Source: an uncultured Pseudomonadota bacterium
GTDB lineage: Bacteria; Bdellovibrionota_B; Oligoflexia; Oligoflexales; CAIYRB01
Assembly: GCA_903915625.1 (NCBI GenBank)
Contig: CAIWTN010000223.1
Location: forward strand, 1-51,237
Direction: 5' to 3'
Length of the DNA: 51,237 nucleotides
The notes under the pieces were generated by a model. That model made no database searches, had not been told where the DNA came from, and was given only the letters and a program-made list of their open reading frames with translations. Below are positions 16,853-25,801 of this stretch, one piece after another. The stretch's first letter is position 1; the number at the start of each line of letters is the position of its first letter. Made by a program: the position numbers and the translations under genes.

Positions 16853-18445
16853 ATGTCGACCCAAGTTTTGATCACTGGTCACCTGCACGAATCGGCAATC
16901 GAAGGCTTTAAAGCCAACAAAGCATTCCATGTGGTTTATGCGCCCGATTGCGAACGCGCGGAACTCCTGCGCCTTTTGCCGAAGGCGCAAGTATTGGTGA
17001 CCCGGAGCGAGACGGATGTTGATAAGCAGGTGATCGAGCATGCCCCTGAACTTAAGGTGATCGCTCGGGCGGCCGTCGGTGTCGGTAATATCGATATCGA
17101 TTTAGCGACCCAAAAGGGCATCCTAGTTATCAATTGCCCCGGCAAGAATACTAATTCTGCAGCTGAATTGACGATGGCGTTAATGTTAGGGATGTTCCGC
17201 AACGTGCCACAAGCGCAGCAAACGATGAAGTCAGGCGGATGGGATCGACATCGCTTCTCCGGGCGCGAATTACGCGGCAAACGCATTGGTATCGTCGGCC
17301 TTGGAAACGTGGGCCACCGGGTGGCAAAATTCGCTCGTGGATTTGATATGGAGGTGTATGCGTACGACCCCTATATTTCTCCGCAGGTGTTTGAGCGGCA
17401 CCAGGCTAAGCCGTTTTATGATCTGAATGAGATGTTGAAGCAAACAGATATCTTAACCGTACACGTTCCCCTGAACAAAGAGACGAAGGGGATGATTACG
17501 GGGCAGCATCTAGATCTGATGCCTAAAGGAAGCTACGTCGTCAATGCAGCGCGTGGCGGCATCATCGCCGAGAAAGACTTAGTGACTCGCCTAGAAAATG
17601 GTCAGATCGCCGGTGCCGCAATAGACACTTGGGATAGCGAGCCGAAGCCGCTACCGGCTCTCCTCAATCACAATAATGTATGGTGTACGCCGCACATTGG
17701 CGCCTCCACTTTAGAGGCACAGATCGCAATTGGCGAGACGATCCTCAAGCAGGTGGAAAAGGCCGTGGCTGGTGGGGTGGTTGATTACCCAGTTAACTTG
17801 CCAGCAGTCGGTGTTATTGATAATCCACTGCTCAACGCCTATGCCGTGTTGGCAGAAAAATTAGGCTCCCTAATTGGGCAGATCCTAAGCTTTAATCCGA
17901 AATCTATTGACCTCAGCTACCGCGGTGATCTGGCGGCGCTAGACCATTCGATCGTACGTTTAAGTTTGATGAAGGGTTACGCCAGCAAGGTGGTTGATGG
18001 TTACGTGTCGTTTGTGAACGTCGAGACCCACATTGAAAAAATGGGTCTGACCATCAGCGAATCAACAGATCCTAACTTCCAAAGTTACAAATCTGCTTTA
18101 AAAGTCCGCGTGCGCGGCGCGGATGGTGCCGAGCTGACGGTTGGTGGCGTTGTCTTTGACAATCGCTATTCGCGTATCTCGCTCATCAACGATTTCTACT
18201 TTGAACTAGAGCCTGCGGGCGAGATTATCATCGTCGAAAATAACGACCGTCCTGGAGTAGTTGGTGATGTAGGCCATTTCCTCGCAACGCGCGGCGTCAA
18301 CATCGACAGCTTCGAGTTGAGCCGTAATCGCAAAGGCGGACGGGCTATGGCGTTAGTGCGTATCGACTCTCCGCTTTCAGCTGAGGCAGTTGACGCGATG
18401 TCTAAGATCAACAACGTTTTGGCCGTGCACGGAGTGTCGTTATAA
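16853..18445 (+). CDS. serA: D-3-phosphoglycerate dehydrogenase (long form)
   Basis: A 530-residue enzyme that oxidises 3-phosphoglycerate with NAD+, the first step of serine synthesis. Residues about 1-310 hold the substrate and NAD domains: an ARAAVGVGNID loop, the GIVGLGNVGHRVA dinucleotide motif, AARGGI with the catalytic Arg, and TPHIGAST with the catalytic His. A further domain (about 315-450) and a C-terminal ACT domain (about 455-530, with NDRPGVVGDVGHFLA) match the long, allosterically regulated type known from mycobacteria. The ATG at 16853 starts the conserved sequence; a TTG at 16832 is less likely. Serine feedback through the ACT domain is expected from the family. A terminator-like hairpin sits directly upstream. 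Confidence 0.95.
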   Translation: MSTQVLITGHLHESAIEGFKANKAFHVVYAPDCERAELLRLLPKAQVLVTRSETDVDKQVIEHAPELKVIARAAVGVGNIDIDLATQKGILVINCPGKNTNSAAELTMALMLGMFRNVPQAQQTMKSGGWDRHRFSGRELRGKRIGIVGLGNVGHRVAKFARGFDMEVYAYDPYISPQVFERHQAKPFYDLNEMLKQTDILTVHVPLNKETKGMITGQHLDLMPKGSYVVNAARGGIIAEKDLVTRLENGQIAGAAIDTWDSEPKPLPALLNHNNVWCTPHIGASTLEAQIAIGETILKQVEKAVAGGVVDYPVNLPAVGVIDNPLLNAYAVLAEKLGSLIGQILSFNPKSIDLSYRGDLAALDHSIVRLSLMKGYASKVVDGYVSFVNVETHIEKMGLTISESTDPNFQSYKSALKVRVRGADGAELTVGGVVFDNRYSRISLINDFYFELEPAGEIIIVENNDRPGVVGDVGHFLATRGVNIDSFELSRNRKGGRAMALVRIDSPLSAEAVDAMSKINNVLAVHGVSL

Positions 18446-18453
18446 GTGAGGTT

Positions 18454-18470
18454 GGCCTCTGGTAGAGGCC
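18454..18470. terminator. Hairpin between convergent serA and srkA
   Basis: GGCCTC (18454-18459) pairs perfectly with GAGGCC (18465-18470) around TGGTA, nine bases after the serA stop and 13 before the end of the opposing gene. No T-run is present; its position suggests a bidirectional end point. Confidence 0.35.
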
Positions 18471-18483
18471 GCAGTAGTGGTCG

Positions 18484-19554
18484 TTAAGCTAGTTCTTGGA
18501 TGAGTGAGAGCTGCTCGCGCAAGTCGCGCAGTTGCTCCTCCCAGTAGCTTTGGCTGCCAAACTGCGGAAATGCGCGTGGAAAGGCTGGGTCTTGCCAACG
18601 CCTGCCGATCCAAGCACTAAAGTGCACGAAACGCAGGGCCCTCAGTGGCTCGATAAGCCGTAGGCTTTGGTGATCGAACGTGCGCATGGAGCTGTAGGCC
18701 TCAATCATGATGCTAAGCTGTCTTTGTGCGTAGTGATCGCGCCCTGGAATCAAGAGCCATAGATCTTGCACGGCTGGCCCGGTGACCATGTCATCAAAAT
18801 CAACAAAGAAGAGTTGTTCCCGCGCCATGAGTAAATTGCCCATATGGCAGTCCCCATGGATACGGTGATGCGTGGCGGCGGCAAACCAGGGCGCGCTCAA
18901 GCTGCAAATTTGCTCCACTGTAGCTGCGTACGTGCTGGCTATATTTGGGGGAAGGATCTTCGCGTCTAAAAGGTGCTTTAAATTCGCGAGGCCATAAGTC
19001 TCCGGAGTCAGTGCCATCCTATGCTCAGCGCGTTTACTAGCTCCTACGTTATGGATGCGGGCCAGCAAGCGGCCAACCTGAGCCAGTTGATCATCACCAA
19101 GCTCATCCGGCGAGCGTCCACCAATTTTAGGAAAGACAGCGTACCAGAGATCCGCATCTTTCATTTTGTGGAGGGTGTCACCGTCAACAAAGCGATTCGG
19201 AGCGACGACGGGTATCTCTAATTCGGCGAGCTCTAAAAGAAAGGCGTGTTCCTCACGAATCTGGGCCTCACTCCAGCGGCCGGGGCGATAAAACTTGGCA
19301 ATCAAGAATCGCTCGGATGGGGTGCGTGGTGGCGTGTCCAGCTCTATTTCCAACTCATAGACGCGGTTCTCCATGCTGTTCAATGCCAATGCGCGTCCCG
19401 TGCAACGGCACCCTGTCGAGCCTTCTACGGCGTCGAGAATGCGGTCTGGAGTCAGCTCGTAGAAGTATCGGGTGTGAGCGTCCCCCCAAACAGAAGGACC
19501 ATTCGGTGAGCCCTGGGCTATGCCTTGGGAGGGGTCACTAGACGAGTTGGTCAT
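18484..19554 (-). CDS. srkA: Stress response kinase A-like protein (APH-fold)
   Basis: A 356-residue protein kinase-like enzyme of the YihE/RdoA (SrkA) group, thought to phosphorylate Ser/Thr and to protect against envelope stress. Seen: the N-lobe (about 55-110) with FLIAKFYRPGRW carrying the ATP-binding Lys; the catalytic loop RIHGDCHMGNLL (about 230-242); and FVDFDDMVTGPAVQDLW, with the metal-binding Asp, directly after. These spacings and the GPAVQDLW block distinguish it from aminoglycoside phosphotransferases. It has a slightly extended N-terminus compared with E. coli SrkA. AAGGAAG lies six bases before the ATG. It is divergent from the exported GH1 gene, with a 63-base shared promoter region. 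In other bacteria srkA is often paired with dsbA, which is absent here. Confidence 0.85.
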   Translation of the reverse strand: MTNSSSDPSQGIAQGSPNGPSVWGDAHTRYFYELTPDRILDAVEGSTGCRCTGRALALNSMENRVYELEIELDTPPRTPSERFLIAKFYRPGRWSEAQIREEHAFLLELAELEIPVVAPNRFVDGDTLHKMKDADLWYAVFPKIGGRSPDELGDDQLAQVGRLLARIHNVGASKRAEHRMALTPETYGLANLKHLLDAKILPPNIASTYAATVEQICSLSAPWFAAATHHRIHGDCHMGNLLMAREQLFFVDFDDMVTGPAVQDLWLLIPGRDHYAQRQLSIMIEAYSSMRTFDHQSLRLIEPLRALRFVHFSAWIGRRWQDPAFPRAFPQFGSQSYWEEQLRDLREQLSLIQELA

Positions 19555-19617
19555 GAGCAGCTTCCTTTAATTCTGATAGAATGAACCGAGTATCATGGTT
19601 AAGCGATGGGGGAAACC

Positions 19618-21213
19618 GTGAACAAAGCGTTTAAAATCTCATTATTTACCTTACTTGCTGGGACCCTGACTTTAGCCGGGGGCTGTCGCCACGGCACCAG
19701 CAAATCAGGAGTAAGCGGAAGTAATTTGGCCGCGGCAGATGCGGGAGGTTTTAGCTTTGGCGATCAATCACAGTTCTTCTTTGGTTTGGCTACTGCTCCG
19801 GCACACGTTGAAGATCAGTTGAATGATACCTGGTTGGACTTTGCTCGCAGCGGGCGGGTTGCCGCTTGGGCCAATCAGCGCGAGCCTGAGCGTCGACTCG
19901 ATTTTTGGTCCAACCCTGATGAGGAAATTAACCTTGCGGCCGAGACCGGCGTCACCGTCTTTAGGCTGGGTGTCGATTGGGGGAGGTTGGTGCCTCAAGC
20001 TGGTGCGCCTATCGATGCGGCGGCACTGAAGCACTATCATGAGATAGTCGACAAAGTGCGGGCCAAAAAGATGCGCGTCATGCTGACTTTGTTTCATCAC
20101 AGCCTACCGAAGTGGGCCCTGGATGTGGGGGGGTGGACGAAGCCCGAGGTGCGAGATGCGTTCATAAGTTTCGGCAAATCGATGGCGGACAGTTTTGCTG
20201 ATGACGTCGACTACTGGGTGATTTTCAACGAACCAGCTGTCTTTGCCCTGCTGTCGAATGTGGCAGGCATTTGGCCGGGCGGTAAACCCAGTCCGATGGC
20301 TATTTTGCCCCTTCCTGGCGCACTCAAGGGGACCTACTTTAAGGTCGTCGATAACATGACCGCCAGTCATCGTGCTCTGTACGATTATATTCATGCTCAG
20401 GGAAAAGCAGGCCGGCGCAGTCCGGTAGTTGGTATCGCGCAAAATGTTGGGCATCAATTAGCTGCGAGTCGGCTTGATATTCCGAGTGTTAGTTTTGCTA
20501 GGCAGGCGGTGAATTATAATTTTATCGACGCTGTCATAAATCAGCTCGATTTCATCGGGCTGAACTACTATGGAGCAGAGCTTGTGAAGGGCAAGGGAAC
20601 TGTCGTCGACCCGGCCTATGAATATAGCGAATCTGGTCGTATCGTTGATCCCCAAGGGATGTATCAAACATTCAAGCAAGTTCATGAGCGCTACAATGAG
20701 AAATTCGTCAATCGCAGTACCAAGACTAAACTGCCGTTGATTGTGACCGAAAATGGGATCTCAGACGGTAGCGATATTCTGCGTCCAGCCTATCTAATCG
20801 AGCACCTTCGCGTGATAAGGGCCTTGATGGATGAGGGTATTCCGATTCAAGGTTATGTTTTTTGGACTATTTCCGACAACTGGGAGTGGGCCGACGGTTA
20901 CTGTCCCAAATTTGGCTTGGTGGCCGTGGACCGAGCGCAAAATCTAAAGCGTACCAAACGCCCATCTTTTGCCCTTTTTAAAGCGATTGTCGAGCAGGGC
21001 GGCGTTAGCGGTAAGCAGGCTAATGAGGCCTGGCAGTTGGTGGCCGAGCATGTCGGCAAACCTCGCCCGTTCTGTCGCAATGCTGATGGCATTACGTCGG
21101 AACAAGAACCGTATGATCGACTCATTGTGGACCGAGACTGGCGCTTTATCAAAGATCGTCCTTTGAGTAACGCAGAAACAGGGCCATTTGAGGCGTGGGA
21201 GATCGGGCGCTAA
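19618..21213 (+). CDS. Exported glycoside hydrolase family 1 enzyme (lipoprotein)
   Basis: The GTG at 19618 is five bases after a GGGGGAA site and gives 531 residues with a lipoprotein signal ending Leu-Ala-Gly-Gly-Cys (Cys23). An ATG at 19606 is the other choice. The rest is a GH1 TIM barrel: FFFGLATAPAHVED at the start, FRLGVDWGRLVP, FHHSLPKW, FNEP with acid/base Glu near 205, LNYYG, TENG with nucleophile Glu near 378, and FWTISDNWEWADGY near the end. Both catalytic Glu are present, so it should cleave beta-glycosides. Most bacterial GH1 enzymes are cytoplasmic, so a lipid-anchored one is unusual. No transporter or sugar regulator lies nearby. Confidence 0.9.
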   Translation: MNKAFKISLFTLLAGTLTLAGGCRHGTSKSGVSGSNLAAADAGGFSFGDQSQFFFGLATAPAHVEDQLNDTWLDFARSGRVAAWANQREPERRLDFWSNPDEEINLAAETGVTVFRLGVDWGRLVPQAGAPIDAAALKHYHEIVDKVRAKKMRVMLTLFHHSLPKWALDVGGWTKPEVRDAFISFGKSMADSFADDVDYWVIFNEPAVFALLSNVAGIWPGGKPSPMAILPLPGALKGTYFKVVDNMTASHRALYDYIHAQGKAGRRSPVVGIAQNVGHQLAASRLDIPSVSFARQAVNYNFIDAVINQLDFIGLNYYGAELVKGKGTVVDPAYEYSESGRIVDPQGMYQTFKQVHERYNEKFVNRSTKTKLPLIVTENGISDGSDILRPAYLIEHLRVIRALMDEGIPIQGYVFWTISDNWEWADGYCPKFGLVAVDRAQNLKRTKRPSFALFKAIVEQGGVSGKQANEAWQLVAEHVGKPRPFCRNADGITSEQEPYDRLIVDRDWRFIKDRPLSNAETGPFEAWEIGR

Positions 21214-21261
21214 TTGTTTCATATTAGCGAGGATTTTTCGTTCGACAGGATGCGCCGCGAG

Positions 21262-21297
21262 AGTGATGAGTGGGTCGCTGACCCACGCGGCATCACT
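21262..21297. terminator. Long hairpin between convergent genes
   Basis: An outer stem AGTGATG (21262-21268)/CATCACT (21291-21297) encloses a perfect inner stem GTGGGTC (21270-21276)/GACCCAC (21280-21286) with a 3-base loop. It lies 48 bases after the GH1 stop and before the end of the opposing gene. It has no T-run, but the structure is strong and symmetric, so it may end transcription from both sides. Confidence 0.5.
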
Positions 21298-21352
21298 GTA
21301 GCGGTGCAAATAAAGTCGAGATGCGAGCAGAGGCGGCGAGTCTTAATCGCAA

Positions 21353-21703
21353 TCAGCCTTCAATCTTTTCGACGATCAGGTCAATAAATTGCTCGGGTGC
21401 ATCATAAAACTCACCCATACTGTGGGATTCGGTGAACCACTCAGTGATGCTGTCCTTCTCGCCCTTCTTGGACATCGCCACTACTTTGTCGTAAGTGGAG
21501 GTCAGTTCAATCAGTCGGCGCGATACCCCTGCTGCGGCGGCTTGAGTAGACGGGTATTTCTCACGTAGATAACGCAGGACCAGATGAATCATCACTGGAT
21601 CGCGTTTCTCCGCCAAGTTATACGCATCGGCAGCCGTTAGGTTGCCGTTCTCTAGGCCGGACAGAAGACGCAAACTCTCTCTCTTCTCATGTTCGAAACT
21701 CAT
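21353..21703 (-). CDS. Small hypothetical protein downstream of the M3 oligopeptidase gene
   Basis: A 116-residue, helix-rich, acidic predicted cytoplasmic protein with GGAGG six bases before its ATG. It has no signal peptide, membrane segment or known motif. It starts 24 bases after the stop of the M3 oligopeptidase gene on the same strand, so the two are almost certainly co-transcribed. The helical text (DAYNLAEKRDPVMIHLVLRYLREKY) could be a small binding or adaptor domain. I do not recognise it. Confidence 0.75.
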   Translation of the reverse strand: MSFEHEKRESLRLLSGLENGNLTAADAYNLAEKRDPVMIHLVLRYLREKYPSTQAAAAGVSRRLIELTSTYDKVVAMSKKGEKDSITEWFTESHSMGEFYDAPEQFIDLIVEKIEG

Positions 21704-21727
21704 ACCATGCCTCCGCCCTAGGTTTTG

Positions 21728-23758
21728 TCAAATTAGCTGCGATCGTCTTAAAAGTGCGTCCGGGTCCGGGGAACGGCCACGAAACGCTTTGTATAACTGC
21801 ATTGGGTGCTCGCTGCCCCCTCGCTCTAAGATATGGCAGCGAAACCGGTCGGCAACCTCCCGATTAAAGATGCCATGCTCCTTAAAGTATTCAAAAGCAT
21901 CTGCGTCGAGTACCTCTGCCCACTTGTAACCATAATATCCGGCTGAGTAGCCGCCGGCAAAGATATGCTCAAATGAACATGAGATATTTGTACCAGCTAC
22001 ATGCGGCAGCAGATCCGTGAGTTTCACTGCTTCGGTCTCATATGCGGCGATATCAATGTCGTCCGCGGGTGCCCCACTGTGCCAAGCCAAGTCGAGAAAA
22101 GCAAACCGTAGTTGCCTCATCATCAAATAGGCTGCGTGAAAGTTTTCGCCAGCAATGATCTTATCGACCATATCCGTTGGGATGACGGCGCCAGTCTCAT
22201 AGTGGCGTGCAAAGAGCGACAGGCTTTCCTTCTCTTTCGTCCAGTTTTCCATAATTTGCGACGGTAGTTCGACGAAGTCGCGGTATACATTCGTGCAGGA
22301 TAGACTGCGGAACTGGCACCGTGATAGCAACGAGTGCAGGGCATGACCAAACTCATGAAACAGGGTCGTCACTTCCTGGAAGGTCAGCAGCGACGGCTTG
22401 CTTGCAGTCGGCTTAGTGAAGTTGCAGACGATGCTCACGTGTGGGCGCTGACTTTTGCCTTGATCCGTGTACTGAGAGCGAAAGCGTGTACACCAAGCTC
22501 CGCCGCTTTTAGTGCTGCGCGGAAAGAAGTCTGCATAGAAGAGGCCCATGTATTCGCCAGTTTGCTTTTGTACGACCTCGAATACTTGGACGTCCGGAGC
22601 ATAAACAGGTAGATCATGAATCTCGCGAAACTCTAAATCAAACAGGCGTTTAGCATGCTCGAATGCACCGCTTAACACCTGCTCTAAGTGGAAGTATGGC
22701 CGCGTTTCCTCGGCGTTCAGTTGATAACGATCTTCCTTTAGCTTGGTCGCCCAATAGGCATAATCCCACGGCTGCAAGTCGTCACGGCAGCCGTGCGATT
22801 GCATGAACTGGTGCAGTTCCGCCATTTCCCGTTCAGCAGCAGGCTTACTATTGCTTAACAAGCGATGAAGAAAAGTACGCACCGTATCAGGGTGCTCAGC
22901 CATGCGTTCTTCCGTTTGGAAATGTGCATGGGAGGGGTAACCCAGTAGCTCCGCGCGTGCTTGCCTGAGCTGAATAATACGCTGCAAAACCTTTTGATTA
23001 CTGTGTTCGCCGGAGAATGCGCGAGAGTTAAATGCCATCCACAGCTTTTGTCTTAGATCGCGACGATCTGCATACTTAAGCACAGGTAATACACTGGGTG
23101 CCTGCAGAGTGACGAGCCAAGCGTTGGCGTGGCCCTTCTCCTGAGCCGCTTGTGCAGCGGCCTCGATGGCGGAATCTGGTAGGCCGCTCAGTTCAGCCCT
23201 ATCTGTGATGAGGAGCGTAAAATTATTGGTTGCCTTAAGTACATTCTCCGAGAATTGAGGACTCAGAGTCGAAAGTTCCTCGTCGATGGCCCGGAGTCGC
23301 TGCTTACCGTTTTCGTCAAGCATGGCGCCATTACGACGGAAGCTGCGGTAGGTGCGGTCGACCAGGGTTTTTTCTTCTGTGGTCAAGGTACTCGGAAGGT
23401 TTTGCTGGACGGCTTGAACGCGCTGAAAGAGAGCCGCATCCAGATTTATATCGCTTTCTAGTTTGATCAGTTTAGGCATCACCTCTTTGGCCAGGGCGTG
23501 CATAGCAGCGTCGCCATGGGCAGAGCGTAGATTACTGAAGACATATGCTATGTCGTAAACAGCGGCTGTAGCTGTCTCAAGCGCTACGATAGTATTGCCA
23601 AAATCCGCGGGCTGCGTCGATCCACTGATCTTGCTTACGGCAATCTTTGCTCCGGCAATCGCTACATCTAGCGCTGGGACAAAGTGCTCTATCTTAATGA
23701 GATCAAATGGAACCGCGCCGTATTTTACACGGGATGGCTCCAATAGCGGATTTGACAT
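21728..23758 (-). CDS. prlC: M3-family oligopeptidase (oligopeptidase A-like)
   Basis: A 676-residue zinc oligopeptidase that cleaves short peptides, including spent signal peptides, in the cytoplasm. The zinc site HEFGHALH lies at 468-475 with catalytic Glu469. The third ligand is expected in the helix about 25-30 residues downstream (ELPSQIMENW carries the conserved Glu). The N-terminal helical region (about 1-200) and C-terminal FEHIFAGGYSAGYYGYKWAEVLDADAF block are typical of M3A enzymes. The length is normal. AGGTGA lies before the ATG, and no signal peptide is seen. It is first in a two-gene unit with the 116-residue protein. The symbol is by similarity to E. coli oligopeptidase A; a sister M3 family is possible. 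Confidence 0.9.
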   Translation of the reverse strand: MSNPLLEPSRVKYGAVPFDLIKIEHFVPALDVAIAGAKIAVSKISGSTQPADFGNTIVALETATAAVYDIAYVFSNLRSAHGDAAMHALAKEVMPKLIKLESDINLDAALFQRVQAVQQNLPSTLTTEEKTLVDRTYRSFRRNGAMLDENGKQRLRAIDEELSTLSPQFSENVLKATNNFTLLITDRAELSGLPDSAIEAAAQAAQEKGHANAWLVTLQAPSVLPVLKYADRRDLRQKLWMAFNSRAFSGEHSNQKVLQRIIQLRQARAELLGYPSHAHFQTEERMAEHPDTVRTFLHRLLSNSKPAAEREMAELHQFMQSHGCRDDLQPWDYAYWATKLKEDRYQLNAEETRPYFHLEQVLSGAFEHAKRLFDLEFREIHDLPVYAPDVQVFEVVQKQTGEYMGLFYADFFPRSTKSGGAWCTRFRSQYTDQGKSQRPHVSIVCNFTKPTASKPSLLTFQEVTTLFHEFGHALHSLLSRCQFRSLSCTNVYRDFVELPSQIMENWTKEKESLSLFARHYETGAVIPTDMVDKIIAGENFHAAYLMMRQLRFAFLDLAWHSGAPADDIDIAAYETEAVKLTDLLPHVAGTNISCSFEHIFAGGYSAGYYGYKWAEVLDADAFEYFKEHGIFNREVADRFRCHILERGGSEHPMQLYKAFRGRSPDPDALLRRSQLI

Positions 23759-23836
23759 ACGATTTGGTCACCTAGATTTAATCGCAAAGTATTATAAACT
23801 CTAGATACCTATGCTCTCGCTGTCAAAGCTAAAGCT

Positions 23837-24646
23837 TCAGCGGCTAGCGGTCGGCGCTGTAATTATGAGTGGGCTTGGCCCCCGCAAGTTTAGGCAGCAG
23901 CAAAGGCGGGCGCTCACCGGAGCGGCGGTTAGTACGGGCGTTGCCGAGCATTCACTGCCGAACTCGATATACTGATTATTAGAAAAGATGGTCCAGCCGC
24001 GAATGCATGCGGCTCCGGTCATGCTCTGAGCGCAGACACTGCCGCAAGTCGAGGGACCAGCCGCTTCGTTGTAGGTGGAGAGGAATTTCGCGCCGGCACC
24101 AGGGCTACCGAAACAAGCAGCGCTAGCGGCCCTGGTGATCTCTAAATCGACAGCCGGAGGTGGCAAAGCTGCGGGAGCTGGAGGCGGAGTTGGTATTGGC
24201 GCTGAGGTTGGGCCGTTGTTGACCATGGGTACCGCAGGGGCGGTAGCTGTTGCATTCGAAGGCGGTGCAACTTCAGGTGCCGGCAAATCGAATTTTTGCC
24301 GCCGGTAGACCCGATCGTGGGTTGCGTCTTTTACCTGTAGATACACTGTGTTGGTTGGGCTGCTGAGAGTTGTGAGATCAGACTCACCAAGCATGATTTT
24401 TAAATGAAAGACCCCGTCTGCCAGTTCGATCCTATAAAAGGTATAAGGAGGCAGAGGTATAGGCGACGCATCCGTCTCGCTGCGGAAGAAGGTAAGTTGT
24501 AAATCAACCGGTCCGGACACTGGGTGGGCTTGGTCGTCAAGCAGGCGTCCTGAAAAAGGTAAGATCTGTCCACCTGCCGCGACCGCAAGGGCAGCGTTCA
24601 GCCAGACCAACATCAAACCTGTTATTAAAAGCCCGCGTTTTGCCAC
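23837..24646 (-). CDS. Secreted protein with an SGRL/PVSGPVD domain
   Basis: A 269-residue protein starting at a GTG with GGAGGGA seven bases upstream. After a signal peptide (to about residue 24) comes a domain of about 90 residues with the pattern SGRLLDD...PVSGPVDLQLTFF...DGVFHLKI...VYRRQ, closely parallel to the N-terminal part of the protein at 50737. A Pro/Ala/Thr linker (about 125-165) leads to a C-terminal region with seven or eight cysteines (AACFGSPG, TCGSVCAQ, GAACIRGW, CCCLN). It is probably a surface or periplasmic protein with disulfides. The paralogue suggests a family of exported proteins in this genome. Function unknown. Confidence 0.7.
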   Translation of the reverse strand: MAKRGLLITGLMLVWLNAALAVAAGGQILPFSGRLLDDQAHPVSGPVDLQLTFFRSETDASPIPLPPYTFYRIELADGVFHLKIMLGESDLTTLSSPTNTVYLQVKDATHDRVYRRQKFDLPAPEVAPPSNATATAPAVPMVNNGPTSAPIPTPPPAPAALPPPAVDLEITRAASAACFGSPGAGAKFLSTYNEAAGPSTCGSVCAQSMTGAACIRGWTIFSNNQYIEFGSECSATPVLTAAPVSARLCCCLNLRGPSPLIITAPTASR

Positions 24647-24757
24647 GGTGCCGTCCCTCCAGTTCAGAGCCCCACGGGACTCCGATAACTGGTGGGTCGG
24701 TAACCTTATGCTGCAACTTTAGCAGCGCCAACTTGGATGGTATTGGAGAAAAATAAA

Positions 24758-25684
24758 TTAAACGTAGGTAAGCCAGGAATTAAAATCGCTTAGCTCGCCA
24801 CGCGTTGATTGTTCGAAGCTTTTAGCTAGGCGCAAGGTGACCGGTCCGGGTACCCCAGTCCCGATAGCACGTCCGTCAATACTGGTGACGGGGGTGATCT
24901 CAGCCGCTGTTCCAGTGAAAAACACCTCATCGGCCTCGTACAGTCGATTACGCGTGATCTGTTGTTCTACCACCGACAGTCCGTGGCTTTTCGCCAAAGT
25001 AAAGATGGCGTCTCGAGTGATACCCATCAAGATGGCACCGGTCGTTGGCGTTACCAAGTTGCCCTTTTCGACGATAAAAATATTCTCGCCCGAACCCTCC
25101 GCAAGGTATCCCTGCTGGTCCAGTAAAATTGCTTCGTCGTAACCACCTAGTGTGGCTTCGCGGCGAGCCATGATTGAGTTCAGGTAGCTGCCCGACAGTT
25201 TGGCCCACGGTAGTGAACTCGAGACGTCAGGGCGGCGGAAGCTAGCGATGCAGGTTTTTATGCCTTTTTGCATCGCCGCGTCACCCAGGTATTTGCCCCA
25301 ATTCCAAGTCGCTATGGCAACGTGAATATGCGGTTCTTTAGGTAGTTTAAGCCCGCGCGTTTCGTGGCCAATGTATGCAAGAGGGCGGATGTAACACGAC
25401 TTAAAACCGTTCGCGCGAATCAACGTAGCAGTGGCAGCCGTCAGCTCTGCACTCGTGTACGGGATGGAACCGCCGAAGATACGGACGGAGCGTTGGAAAC
25501 GGTCCATGTGCTCCGCGGCACGATATATGGCTGTGCGGCCGTCGGCAGTCTCATAAGCGCGGATCCCCTCGAATGCGGCTGAGCCATAGTGTAGGCTGTG
25601 AGAGAGCACGTGAACGTTTGCCGAGGCGAACGGGATGAGTTCACCGTCCATCCAAATCACCTTGCTATCGGCGTTATCAGCCAT
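24758..25684 (-). CDS. ilvE: Branched-chain amino acid aminotransferase
   Basis: A 308-residue PLP enzyme (fold type IV) for the last step of Ile, Val and Leu synthesis. The ATG at 25684 has AAGGAG ten bases upstream and gives the standard length; the longer frame from 25789 adds an unconserved 35 residues. Seen: HSLHYGSAAFEGIRAY near the start, IRPLAYIG, the PLP lysine in PWAKLSGSYLNS (Lys162), EGSGENIF, and a C-terminal EVFFTGTAAEITPV. All are characteristic of IlvE rather than D-amino acid transaminase. The gene is monocistronic and divergent from the HAD phosphatase gene. Confidence 0.93.
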   Translation of the reverse strand: MADNADSKVIWMDGELIPFASANVHVLSHSLHYGSAAFEGIRAYETADGRTAIYRAAEHMDRFQRSVRIFGGSIPYTSAELTAATATLIRANGFKSCYIRPLAYIGHETRGLKLPKEPHIHVAIATWNWGKYLGDAAMQKGIKTCIASFRRPDVSSSLPWAKLSGSYLNSIMARREATLGGYDEAILLDQQGYLAEGSGENIFIVEKGNLVTPTTGAILMGITRDAIFTLAKSHGLSVVEQQITRNRLYEADEVFFTGTAAEITPVTSIDGRAIGTGVPGPVTLRLAKSFEQSTRGELSDFNSWLTYV

Positions 25685-25801
25685 ATGATGCGGTCTCCTT
25701 CGACATGGGGCGGCATGGTTGGCGCCAATGTAGACTAGGGGGCCTGAGCTTGCCAAGGTTTTATGCAGGCTCATCTTATGCGCGCTCATTAGGAGTCAGT
25801 G

